Below, piece by piece: positions 16,111 to 22,621 of a DNA stretch of 64,000 nucleotides. Position 1 is the stretch's first letter; each line of letters starts with the position of its first letter. Source of the stretch: Micromonospora cathayae (GTDB lineage Bacteria; Actinomycetota; Actinomycetes; Mycobacteriales; Micromonosporaceae); assembly GCF_028993575.1 (NCBI RefSeq), contig NZ_CP118615.1, positions 1,798,001 to 1,862,000 on the forward strand, written 5' to 3'. The notes below the pieces were generated by a model. That model did not search any database, was not told where the DNA came from, and saw only the letters and a list, made by a program, of their open reading frames with translations. The translations under genes and the position numbers were made by a program.

Positions 16111-16267
16111 CGGCCCATTCTCGGCAGGCCGGGCAAGCCGGGCCGCCGTCGAGGATGCGTCCGTGCGGCAGACGTGAATCGTCAACATCGAAAAATAGAC
16201 GTACGCAAGTGGATCTGAAACGATTTCGAGAGACAGGAAGGCTCTCGTCGATCAGTTGGAGGAATCG

Positions 16268-16618
16268 GTGCTGCGTCGTGTAATGGCCGTTCTTGCGTTG
16301 GCGTTTCCCCTGATCATCGGTCCCGCCGCAATTCCCGCGAATGCGGATGCGGCGTCGTACGGAAACCGGATCAACGGGGAGTCCGCGCCCGTGGTGCTCA
16401 GCCTCGACGGCACCTGGTCCTGCTCGGTGCCGAGCGGCTACGTCTGGGACTGGGTGCAGAACACCAGCGCCTGCGGGGCGTCGCCGTACCAGTACCGGCT
16501 GCGGACCCCGGTCAACGGCCTGTGGGCCTGCACCATCCCGTTCGGATGGACGTACGACTCGATCAGGTCCACGACCCTGTGCGGATCGAGCCCCTACCAG
16601 TACCGCCTCCTGGGGTGA
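16268..16618 (+). CDS. Small secreted protein of two tandem Cys-containing repeats
   Basis: A 116-aa protein. GTG 16268 follows a strong GGAGGAA site (16258-16264). A signal peptide ends near ANADAAS. The mature part is essentially two copies of a module of about 35 residues. In each copy Gly-x-Trp-x-Cys starts the repeat, an aromatic-rich middle follows, then a Cys before SPYQYRL, which is identical in both copies. Each repeat could hold one disulfide. I do not know the family; the design suggests a small exported binding or surface protein. The upstream region (16176-16240) is unusually A+T-rich and probably holds the promoter. Confidence 0.7.
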   Translation: MLRRVMAVLALAFPLIIGPAAIPANADAASYGNRINGESAPVVLSLDGTWSCSVPSGYVWDWVQNTSACGASPYQYRLRTPVNGLWACTIPFGWTYDSIRSTTLCGSSPYQYRLLG

Positions 16619-16684
16619 ACGGTTCCGACTCCTGACGGGCGCACCGGCAGCACCGTCGGTCGGCCGTGACACCAGGACGAACGG

Positions 16685-16710
16685 AAACCCGGGCCACCCG
16701 GCCCGGGTTT
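16685..16710. terminator. Bidirectional terminator between convergent genes
   Basis: A perfect 11-bp GC-rich stem with an ACCC loop (arms 16685-16695 and 16700-16710), with A-rich bases on one side and T-rich on the other. It lies between the secreted-repeat gene and the aldo/keto reductase gene and can serve both. Confidence 0.8.
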
Positions 16711-16716
16711 CTCCGT

Positions 16717-17652
16717 TCACCGGGGTCCGCCACCGTCGTCTCCGCAGGTGACGCCGAGGTGCGCCGCGTCGAGCCGGGCGAGTTCGTCCGGCGTGAGCTC
16801 CAGTGCGCCGGCGGCGACATTCTCGACCAGGTGGTCGGGGTCGCCGGTGCCCGGGATCACCAGCAGGTGCGGTCCGCGGAGCAGCGCCCAGGCCAGCCGG
16901 ACCTGGGCGACGGTCGCCCGACGGGCCCGCGCGACGGCCCGTACGGCCTCGGGCTCGTCGTCACCGGCGCCCGCCTCCCGTCGTCCACCGGCGATGCTGA
17001 AGAACGGTACGAAGGCGATGCCCTGTGCGCCGCAGGCGCGCACGAACTCGTCCTGCTGCGGTCGGTGACCCAGGCCGTAGGAGTTCTGTACGCACACCAC
17101 GGGGGCGATGGCCTGCGCCTCGACCAGCTGTTGCGGGCGGACGTTGGACAGGCCGAGGTGCCGGATCAGGCCGCCGTCGCGCAGCGCGGCCAGGGCACCG
17201 AAGTGCTCGGCGATCGGGCCGGGCCCGGACACCCGCAGGTTCACCACGTCGAGATGGTCGCGGCCGAGCTGGCGCAGGTTCTCCTCGACGTCGCCCCGCA
17301 ACTGTTCCGGGGTTGCCGGCGGCAGCCACCCGCCGGAGGAGTCCCGGCGCGGCCCGACCTTCGTGGCGATGACCAGGTCGTCCGGGTACGGGGACAACGC
17401 CTGGTTGATCAGCTCGTTTGCCGCGCGCAGCCGCGAGAAGTAGAAGGCCGCCGTGTCGACGTGGTTCACGCCCAGTTCGACCGCCCGACGTAGCACCTCG
17501 ATCGCCTGGTGCCGGTCCCGTGGCGGGGCGTCGGAGGCGAACGCCGGACCCGTCTGGGGCAGCCGCATGCTGCCGAACCCGACCCGGTTGACGGCCAGCC
17601 CTCCGAGCCGCCACGTCCCCGCCGCTGCCGCAGTGATCGCGCCCGAAGTCAT
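16717..17652 (-). CDS. Aldo/keto reductase
   Basis: A 311-aa (alpha/beta)8 oxidoreductase. VNHVDTAAFYF carries the Asp and Tyr of the AKR tetrad and VIATKVG the Lys. The segment that normally has the catalytic His (LxxxH) reads VVNLRVSG, with Arg at that place. LGLSNVRPQQL and the late VIPGTGDPDHLVENV, which binds the NADPH phosphate region, are typical. It likely reduces a carbonyl with NADPH; the changed His may alter the substrate range. It is a single gene, divergent from the MazG-like gene with 52 bases between. Confidence 0.85.
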   Translation of the reverse strand: MTSGAITAAAAGTWRLGGLAVNRVGFGSMRLPQTGPAFASDAPPRDRHQAIEVLRRAVELGVNHVDTAAFYFSRLRAANELINQALSPYPDDLVIATKVGPRRDSSGGWLPPATPEQLRGDVEENLRQLGRDHLDVVNLRVSGPGPIAEHFGALAALRDGGLIRHLGLSNVRPQQLVEAQAIAPVVCVQNSYGLGHRPQQDEFVRACGAQGIAFVPFFSIAGGRREAGAGDDEPEAVRAVARARRATVAQVRLAWALLRGPHLLVIPGTGDPDHLVENVAAGALELTPDELARLDAAHLGVTCGDDGGGPR

Positions 17653-17704
17653 GACGGTGAGTCTGGCACGCGTTCGGGTGCCCTCTCGTCGTTACGCTAA
17701 CCGG

Positions 17705-18034
17705 ATGGATCTGCGCCAGTTGACCGATGAGGTCGAGGCGGTGTCGCGTGCCTACGCCCGGCGGCACGGGATAACCCAGGATGCGACCTGGTTCCTGCTC
17801 AAGCTCCAGGAGGAGGTGGGCGAGCTGACCCAGGCGTACCTGATGCGGACCGGCCAGGCCCGGACCAAGGAACTCACCGCCGGGGAGATCGACGAGGGTT
17901 TCCGGGCCGAACTGGCCGACGTCTTGTGCCAGGTGCTGCTGCTGGCCCGCCACCACGAGGTCGACCTGCCCACCGAGGTCGCACGGAAGTGGCTGCGCTG
18001 GAAACCGGCCGTCGATCGGTGGACCGGGGACTGA
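17705..18034 (+). CDS. MazG-like nucleotide pyrophosphohydrolase
   Basis: A 109-aa protein that starts at ATG 17705. The all-alpha NTP pyrophosphatase signature is present: LKLQEEVGELTQAYL gives the EExxE metal motif and FRAELADVLCQVLLL the second acidic ExxD motif. It should hydrolyse a nucleoside triphosphate to monophosphate and pyrophosphate, a house-cleaning role. The single short domain is a minimal form compared with full-length MazG. The GNAT gene follows with one base between stop and start. The minus strand here is also open as the far end of the methyltransferase frame. Confidence 0.82.
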   Translation: MDLRQLTDEVEAVSRAYARRHGITQDATWFLLKLQEEVGELTQAYLMRTGQARTKELTAGEIDEGFRAELADVLCQVLLLARHHEVDLPTEVARKWLRWKPAVDRWTGD

Positions 18035-19508
18035 CGTGCTCGTCGATCACTGGCCCCTGCTGGGGCTGCGGGTGACCACCGCCCGGCTGGAGCTTCGCCT
18101 GCCCACCGAGGCCGAACTCGCGGCGCTGGCGGACGTGGCGGCCCGGGGCGTACACCCACCGGACCAGCGTCCGTTCCTGGTGCCGTGGACCGAGGGCACC
18201 CCCGCCGAACGGTCCCGCATCCTGATCCAGAAGCACTGGCGGCGTAGGGGTGCGTGGACGCCGCAGTCCTGGGTGCTCGACCTGGTGGTCTTCGTCGACG
18301 GCCGGCCGGTCGGCGTGCAGGAGATGCACGGGCAGGACTTCGCGGTCCGCCGCGAGGTCGGTACCGGTTCCTGGCTGGGCCTGGCGTACCAGGGGCGGGG
18401 GATCGGCACCGAGATGCGGGCCGCCGCGCTGCACCTGGCCTTCGCCGGGCTCGGGGCCGCGCACGCCACCACCGCGTCGTTCGCGGACAACCCCGCGCCG
18501 CTCGCGGTTTCCCGCAGGCTCGGGTACCGACCGGACGGGATCAGCCGGGACGTCCGCGACGGTCAGGTGCTGGTCAGCCAACGACTGCGGCTGACCAGGG
18601 CGGACTGGGAGCGGGTCGGGCGTCCGCTGGTGCCGGTCACGGTGACCGGGTTGGAGCCCTGCCGGGACATGTTCGGGGTCGATGGATTCCGCACTGACAG
18701 TGATGTTCGGCCCGAGTAGCCTGCCGTCGAGCTGTGGGGCGGTGGCGCGGGCGAGCACGATCAGCTCGCCGTCCGCCGCGCCCACGGCCTCCCGCCGCCA
18801 CCCCCCGTACAGGTGCTGAACGGCGAAGCCGTGCGCGGCGAGCGAGGCACGGATGGTGGCCTGGTCCCGGAACCGCAGGGTTTCGGTGTGCCGCAGTTCC
18901 TGGTCGGGCAGCCGGTAGTGGTGGGTGAAGGTGACCAGCTCGCCGGCGACGTCGATGACCTCGGTGACCTCGGTCCAGGCGTCCACCGGGCGGCCGTCCG
19001 GCAGGCGCAGGTTCCGTCGTGAGTCGACCGGGTTCCACCGTTCCCAGCTCCGGGCCGTCGGGTCGCGCGTGTCGAAAACCAGCCGCCCACCCGGTACGAG
19101 CGCCCGGCGCAGGTCGGCGAGGACGGCGTTCCACTCCTGGTCGGTGCGGAAGACCTGGGTCACGTGGCTGGTCAGCACGGCCACCTCGAACGCCTGATCC
19201 GACAGCACCGCCGAGGTGCCCTCGATCCAGGTCACCCGCTCCGCGCCCGGCTTCGCGCGGGCGGCGTCGAGCGCGGCCCGGTCCGGGTCGACCCCGGTCA
19301 CCCGGTGCCCGGCGGCGGCCAGGGCCACCGTCAGCCGGCCCGTCCCGCACCCCAGGTCGAGCACCCGGGCGTCCGGGGTCTCCCCGGCCACCCCGAGGAA
19401 GAACGCGTCGTCCGCTCCCCACCCGTTCTCCGCGTCGTAGAGCGCGACCCGCAGGGCGGATCGTGGTGGGAAAGGGCCCTCAGAGGGGCCAGAAGCCACC
19501 ACGATCAC
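17874..19508 (-). CDS. SAM-dependent methyltransferase with antisense C-terminal read-through
   Basis: The conserved domain lies in the first 270 or so residues: VLDLGCGTGRLTVALAAAG (SAM loop), VDPDRAALDAA, and LVPGGRLVFDTRDP. A normal end would be at GELIVLARAT near 18735. No stop codon occurs there, and the frame runs on for some 280 codons, antisense to the whole GNAT gene and into the MazG-like gene, stopping at 17874. That tail is Pro/Arg/Gly-rich without known domains, so it is either a true extension or the result of a lost stop. Likely starts are GTG 19508, 19502 or 19499, 13-22 bases after the GntR stop, within or beside a strong inverted repeat. Confidence 0.72.
   Translation of the reverse strand: MIVVASGPSEGPFPPRSALRVALYDAENGWGADDAFFLGVAGETPDARVLDLGCGTGRLTVALAAAGHRVTGVDPDRAALDAARAKPGAERVTWIEGTSAVLSDQAFEVAVLTSHVTQVFRTDQEWNAVLADLRRALVPGGRLVFDTRDPTARSWERWNPVDSRRNLRLPDGRPVDAWTEVTEVIDVAGELVTFTHHYRLPDQELRHTETLRFRDQATIRASLAAHGFAVQHLYGGWRREAVGAADGELIVLARATAPQLDGRLLGPNITVSAESIDPEHVPAGLQPGHRDRHQRTPDPLPVRPGQPQSLADQHLTVADVPADPVRSVPEPAGNRERRGVVRERRGGGVRGPEPGEGQVQRGGPHLGADPPPLVRQAQPGTGTDLAADREVLPVHLLHADRPAVDEDHQVEHPGLRRPRTPTPPVLLDQDAGPFGGGALGPRHQERTLVRWVYAPGRHVRQRREFGLGGQAKLQPGGGHPQPQQGPVIDEHVSPRSTDRRPVSSAATSVRPRWAGRPRGGGPAAAPGTRRRPVRPGNPRRSPRR
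18036..18719 (+). CDS. GNAT-family N-acetyltransferase
   Basis: A 227-aa acetyltransferase that starts at GTG 18036. The fold is visible as TARLELRLPTEAELAAL, the strand VVFVDGRPVGVQEM, then the acetyl-CoA loop WLGLAYQGRGIGTEMRAAAL (the QGRGIG turn) and the late ATTASFADNPAPLAVSRRLGY. It is of the RimJ/RimL-like class that acetylates an amine on a protein or small molecule. It is co-transcribed with the MazG-like gene and convergent with a methyltransferase whose open frame lacks a stop and runs through this gene on the other strand. Confidence 0.88.
   Translation: MLVDHWPLLGLRVTTARLELRLPTEAELAALADVAARGVHPPDQRPFLVPWTEGTPAERSRILIQKHWRRRGAWTPQSWVLDLVVFVDGRPVGVQEMHGQDFAVRREVGTGSWLGLAYQGRGIGTEMRAAALHLAFAGLGAAHATTASFADNPAPLAVSRRLGYRPDGISRDVRDGQVLVSQRLRLTRADWERVGRPLVPVTVTGLEPCRDMFGVDGFRTDSDVRPE
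19460..19505. repeat. Perfect inverted repeat at the methyltransferase start
   Basis: Outer arms of 10 bp (19460-19469 and 19496-19505) enclose inner arms GGCCC and GGGCC. The structure sits directly after the mini-GntR stop and covers the methyltransferase start region. In RNA from the minus strand it could hide the start codons or end transcription after gntR; as DNA it could be an operator. Confidence 0.6.
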
Positions 19509-19521
19509 CTCGCCGTCCGGC

Positions 19522-19740
19522 TCACCGTTCGGCGACGAAGACGCCCCGGCCGGGCCGACCGACCAGAACGCCCTGTTCACGCAATTTGGCCACCGCCCTG
19601 TGGATGGTCGAGTGGGACAGGTCGTAGTGGTCGGAGAGTTCGCGGGTGGACGGAATCTGAGAGCCCGGCGAGAACTCCCCGCTCTCGATGCGCTTCACGA
19701 GATCAGCGAGCAACTCGTCCATGGTGGGAGGAATCGGCAC
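19522..19740 (-). CDS. Mini GntR-type regulator (winged helix only), locus A
   Basis: A 72-aa protein from GTG 19740, which has AAGGGG eight bases upstream. It consists of a GntR winged helix-turn-helix: LLADLVKRIESGEFSPGSQI, the turn PSTRELSDHYDLSHSTIHRA and the wing LVGRPGRGVFVAE. It lacks the effector domain that all classical GntR subfamilies have, so the signal must come from elsewhere or it acts as a constitutive repressor. A similar 73-aa protein is at 44686-44907. It is divergent from the DivIVA-like/Cys-His pair and followed by the methyltransferase. Confidence 0.85.
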   Translation of the reverse strand: MPIPPTMDELLADLVKRIESGEFSPGSQIPSTRELSDHYDLSHSTIHRAVAKLREQGVLVGRPGRGVFVAER

Positions 19741-19859
19741 GTGGAGGCCCCTTGCAGTCGGTTGGCGCTCCCAGTATCGATCACCGTTTCGTGACCGGGC
19801 AACGACTGTGGGCAGACGAAGATCAGCACGTGTAGACAGATTAGCTAGGGAAGACAGCG

Positions 19860-19888
19860 TTGACAGAGGTTGTAGCGCTCGGTAGCGT
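19860..19888 (+). promoter_or_regulatory. Predicted sigma-A-type promoter of the DivIVA-like/Cys-His operon
   Basis: TTGACA (19860-19865) and TAGCGT (19883-19888) are 17 bases apart, a near-ideal vegetative promoter on the plus strand. Transcription would start near 19895 and give an untranslated leader of about 270 bases before GTG 20164. Confidence 0.55.
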
Positions 19889-20163
19889 CTTGACTGCGAT
19901 GCGGCACCGGCGGTCGGTTGGCACCTCTCGTACGGACGGCATCGATGCTTCAACACACCTGCCCTGAGGTGGGTGGTCGGCTGCTTCCCCCGGCCGGCTG
20001 CCCGTTCCCCGGTTCCCGGGGCGGCCCTGTCGTCGTCCGCCGGTCGTGGCTGCGCAGGACAGGGCGGGGGTGTCCCGGCCGGACCCGAACCAGCAGGGGC
20101 ACCCCCACATCTAGGAAACACCACTTCGGCGAACATCACCTGACTTCTGGAAGGCGGTCACCC

Positions 20164-20466
20164 GTGCGCGCGCTCCTGCGCCGGCTCTCCTCCCGGGGCC
20201 GGCACCGTCCACGTCCCCCGTCCACCCACGACAACCGGCACCCGCCGCTCTCGCCGGAACGCATCCGGGAACGGCGCTTCACCCTGCGCCGCCGGGGAGC
20301 CGACCCGGCCGAGATCACCTTGTTCCTCGCCCGGGTCGCCGACGAACTGGCCGTCGCCCAGACCGCCCTGACCGCCGTACGTGAGGAGAACGCCCGGATC
20401 AAGCACGCCCTGCGTACCTGGCAGTCCGCTCAGCGGCCGAATCACCGTGAGCTGGCCCGATGGTGA
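20164..20466 (+). CDS. DivIVA-domain-like small coiled-coil protein
   Basis: A 100-aa protein. GTG 20164 follows a GGAAGG site. A basic start of about 40 residues leads to ERIRERRFTLRRRGADPAEI and then LFLARVADELAVAQTALTAV, ending in a coiled-coil-prone REENARIKHALRTWQS. This pattern (RxFxxxxxGxDPxEVxxFLxxVAxE) is that of the DivIVA/Wag31 N-terminal domain, in a very short form. It may bind membrane or partner proteins, but no polar-growth role can be claimed. Its stop overlaps the start of the Cys-His gene by seven bases, so the two are coupled. Confidence 0.68.
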   Translation: MRALLRRLSSRGRHRPRPPSTHDNRHPPLSPERIRERRFTLRRRGADPAEITLFLARVADELAVAQTALTAVREENARIKHALRTWQSAQRPNHRELARW

Positions 20467-20747
20467 CCGCGCCCCGGAACCGGTGGGTCATCCACCTGCC
20501 GGTACTGGTACCCGACCTCAACCGGGCGCGGATCTTCGCCCGCACCGCCGTCCGGGCGCTCGCCCTGGTCACGACCTGTGTGGACGCCGGTGAGGTGACC
20601 GTGTCCGAGGAGGACGCGCAGGGCGTACGGCACCGGGTGTTCTGTGACCGGCTGCTGCCCGCCGGCGGCCGGTGTGCCCTGCCCACCGAGCACAGCGCGC
20701 CCTGCACCGCCCGGCGGCGACGTCCCAACCCCTCCCGGTACCGCTGA
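20460..20747 (+). CDS. Small Cys/His-motif protein, family member A
   Basis: A 95-aa protein of a family present three times in this window (also 44262-44537 and the fragment at 42934-43068). The N-terminal half RWVIHLPVLVPDLNRARIF is nearly identical to the second copy. The C-terminal half carries a C-x9-C-x5-H-x3-C pattern in FCDRLLPAGGRC and ALPTEHSAPC, suited to binding one zinc ion. No known family is recognised. It overlaps the DivIVA-like gene and is divergent from a mini-GntR gene, as is the second copy. Zinc binding and partnership with GntR are inferred. Confidence 0.7.
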   Translation: MVTAPRNRWVIHLPVLVPDLNRARIFARTAVRALALVTTCVDAGEVTVSEEDAQGVRHRVFCDRLLPAGGRCALPTEHSAPCTARRRRPNPSRYR

Positions 20748-20836
20748 AAAGATCCGGGCCGGCGCATCCAGGGCGTCCGGACCGGACGAAGAGGAGGCAG
20801 GACCGTCCCTGGAGCTGTCACAGAGAGGGAACCAGC

Positions 20837-21148
20837 ATGAAGAAGAAGATGATGACCGTCGGTGGCCTCGCCGCCGCTGGCCTCGCCGCGAGCCTCGCCG
20901 TCGCCGCGCCGGCCTCGGCCGCCGGACCCGCCAACCCGGGAGCCGCCTGCGTGCAGGCCGGCCTCGGCACCCTCAAGAGCCTCGGCCTGCTCGAAGCCGC
21001 CGCGCAGAAGCAGGTCGACTACGCCACGCTGGCCGACCCGGTGAACGGGCCGATCTTCGCGGACCTGCCGGCCGGCTCGTACCTCTCCCTCGGTGCGGTC
21101 GTGAAGCTGCACACCACCAACCCCGAGCTGTTCGCCTGGTGCCGGTGA
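20837..21148 (+). CDS. Small secreted protein of unknown function
   Basis: A 103-aa protein from ATG 20837, with a typical Sec signal peptide: a KKK start, an Ala/Gly-rich core and cleavage after APASAAG. The mature part of about 75 residues has two cysteines, one near its start (GAACVQAG) and one next to the C-terminus (FAWCR), which could be joined. No enzyme motif is seen. Small secreted proteins of this form are common in Micromonosporaceae. A strong terminator follows at 21203-21247, so it is probably a single transcription unit. Confidence 0.72.
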   Translation: MKKKMMTVGGLAAAGLAASLAVAAPASAAGPANPGAACVQAGLGTLKSLGLLEAAAQKQVDYATLADPVNGPIFADLPAGSYLSLGAVVKLHTTNPELFAWCR

Positions 21149-21202
21149 CGACCGGCCCGGCCGGTCCCACCTCCGGCCGGCACTGACGGACACTCGGGTG
21201 GA

Positions 21203-21247
21203 CACGGCCCCGGCTCCGACCTCCCGCGCGGTCGGGCCGGGGCCGTG
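21203..21247 (+). terminator. Strong terminator hairpin
   Basis: A long GC-rich stem: 12 paired bases from CACGGCCCCGGC against GCCGGGGCCGTG, plus six or more pairs inside with one offset base. It lies 55 bases after the small secreted protein gene. Confidence 0.75.
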
Positions 21248-21534
21248 CTCCGCGTTCGTGATCTCCATCGTCACGTTGTCCCTCCCCGTGCGTTGACCCG
21301 GATGACAGCGCCCACGCCGGGAAGCCGGTGGGCCGCCCCCACCAGCCCGGGGCGGCGGCCAGGGCGAGGTTCGTGCGCGAGGTGCGCGGGTACCGCCCCA
21401 GGCGGTGCCCGTCGCCGCGTGCCGGTGGTGCGCGCCGCCGCCACGTACCGGCGGGGCCTGTCGCTGCGACCGTGCCCGGTGGGTGTCCCCCGCCGCGTAC
21501 GGTCCGTCCGATCCGACGATCCCGGGAGGCCAAG
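21248..21534. other. Intergenic stretch before the DUF2231 gene
   Basis: No gene is recognisable. The bases just before ATG 21535 include GGGAGG as ribosome site, and the rest presumably holds the promoter of the DUF2231-Hsp20 pair. I saw no clear -10/-35 elements. Confidence 0.35.
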
Positions 21535-22041
21535 ATGGAGAGCCGACTGAAGGTGCTGGGGCACCCCGTACACCCGATGCTGGTGATGTTCCCGTTCGGC
21601 CTGCTGGTGACCGCGGTCTTCTTCGACGTGGTCGACACGCTCGGCGGCCCCGCCGTCCTCGGCGAGGTGGCGTACTGGAACATCAGCGTGGCCCTGGTGA
21701 TGGGGGTGCTGGCCGCCGCCGCGGGGGCCTTCGACCTGCTCGCCATCCCGACCGGTACCCGGGCCAAGCGGGTGGCGCTCACCCACGCCGCCGCCAACCT
21801 GGCGGTGATCCTGCTCTTCGCCGCCGTCTGGGTGGTCCGGTTCAACGCGGACTCGCGGGCGGCCGGAGGCGCGCTCATCGCGATCGAGGTGGTCGCTCTG
21901 GCCCTGCTGGGCATCAGCGGCTGGCTCGGCGGGGAACTCGTCGACCGGCTCGGCGTCGGGGTCGACCGGGAGGCCGACCTGAATGCGCCCAGCTCGCTGC
22001 GCCCCTCGGCGACCGCGCACCGGGTCGGGGAGGCACGGTGA
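21535..22041 (+). CDS. DUF2231 membrane protein
   Basis: A 168-aa protein with the family opening LKVLGHPVHPMLVMFPFGLL, where the HPVHPM histidines lie at the first membrane helix. In all there are four helices (about residues 15-35, 45-70, 80-100 and 110-135) and a hydrophilic end. The HPxHP motif resembles metal- or haem-handling membrane proteins, but the function is unknown. Its stop overlaps the Hsp20-like GTG start (GTGA), so the two are translationally coupled, which hints at a shared stress role. Confidence 0.82.
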   Translation: MESRLKVLGHPVHPMLVMFPFGLLVTAVFFDVVDTLGGPAVLGEVAYWNISVALVMGVLAAAAGAFDLLAIPTGTRAKRVALTHAAANLAVILLFAAVWVVRFNADSRAAGGALIAIEVVALALLGISGWLGGELVDRLGVGVDREADLNAPSSLRPSATAHRVGEAR

Positions 22042-22616
22042 GCGAGCCGCACGGCGACGGCTCGGGCCGGGGCTGGCGCGGCCGGCAGCCGGGGGGCTGG
22101 GACCCGATGGGCGAGTTGCAGTCGCTGCGCGCCGAGCTGAGCCGGCTGGTCGGCGGCCGGTCCGGCCCGCCCGAGGTGGAGCTGACCGAGACCGCCGACG
22201 GGTGGGAGGTCGTCGTCCGGCTGCCCGGGGTGGCCCCGGAGGAGGTGGCCGTCGAACTCGACGACCGGGAACTCTGCGTGCGGGCCCGGTCGGAAGCCGA
22301 GGTCAACGCCGACCACGGCATCCCCGGCGGGCTGGAGACCCGGGGCTTCGAGTACCGGATCGACCTGCCGTCCCGGGTGGAACCGGACGCGATCGACGCG
22401 GTGATGGACCACGGTCTGCTCCGGGTCCGGCTGCCCCGGGCGGCCCGACCCGCGCCGCGCACCATCACCATCGGCCAGCTGCGCTCCACCAACGGCAGCC
22501 GGGGCCACCGGGGCTCCGCCGCGTCGGCCGACCGGGGTACGCCCGGCCTGGTCGACCGGGCCGCCGAGCGGGAGCTGCACCACCCGGACGCCACCGACGA
22601 GATCGACCGGCCGTAG
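22038..22616 (+). CDS. Hsp20/alpha-crystallin family small heat shock protein
   Basis: A 192-aa protein that starts at GTG 22038. The alpha-crystallin domain spans about residues 45-140: PPEVELTETADGWEVVVRLP, VAPEEVAVELDDRELCVRAR, and the family signature DHGLLRVRLPRA in place of the usual GxLxxxxP. It acts as an ATP-independent holdase for unfolded proteins. The C-terminal 45 residues are polar and probably disordered, and the IxI motif that joins oligomers appears as TITI. It is coupled to the DUF2231 gene and followed after five bases by the GT9 gene. Confidence 0.88.
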   Translation: MSEPHGDGSGRGWRGRQPGGWDPMGELQSLRAELSRLVGGRSGPPEVELTETADGWEVVVRLPGVAPEEVAVELDDRELCVRARSEAEVNADHGIPGGLETRGFEYRIDLPSRVEPDAIDAVMDHGLLRVRLPRAARPAPRTITIGQLRSTNGSRGHRGSAASADRGTPGLVDRAAERELHHPDATDEIDRP

Positions 22617-22621
22617 CGGAA

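Noticed and set aside
20399..21274. A 291-codon minus-strand frame opposite the Cys/His gene and the small secreted protein gene
   Set aside because: It is antisense to two plus-strand genes with a ribosome site, a signal peptide and a conserved paralogue. Its own translation lacks any domain.
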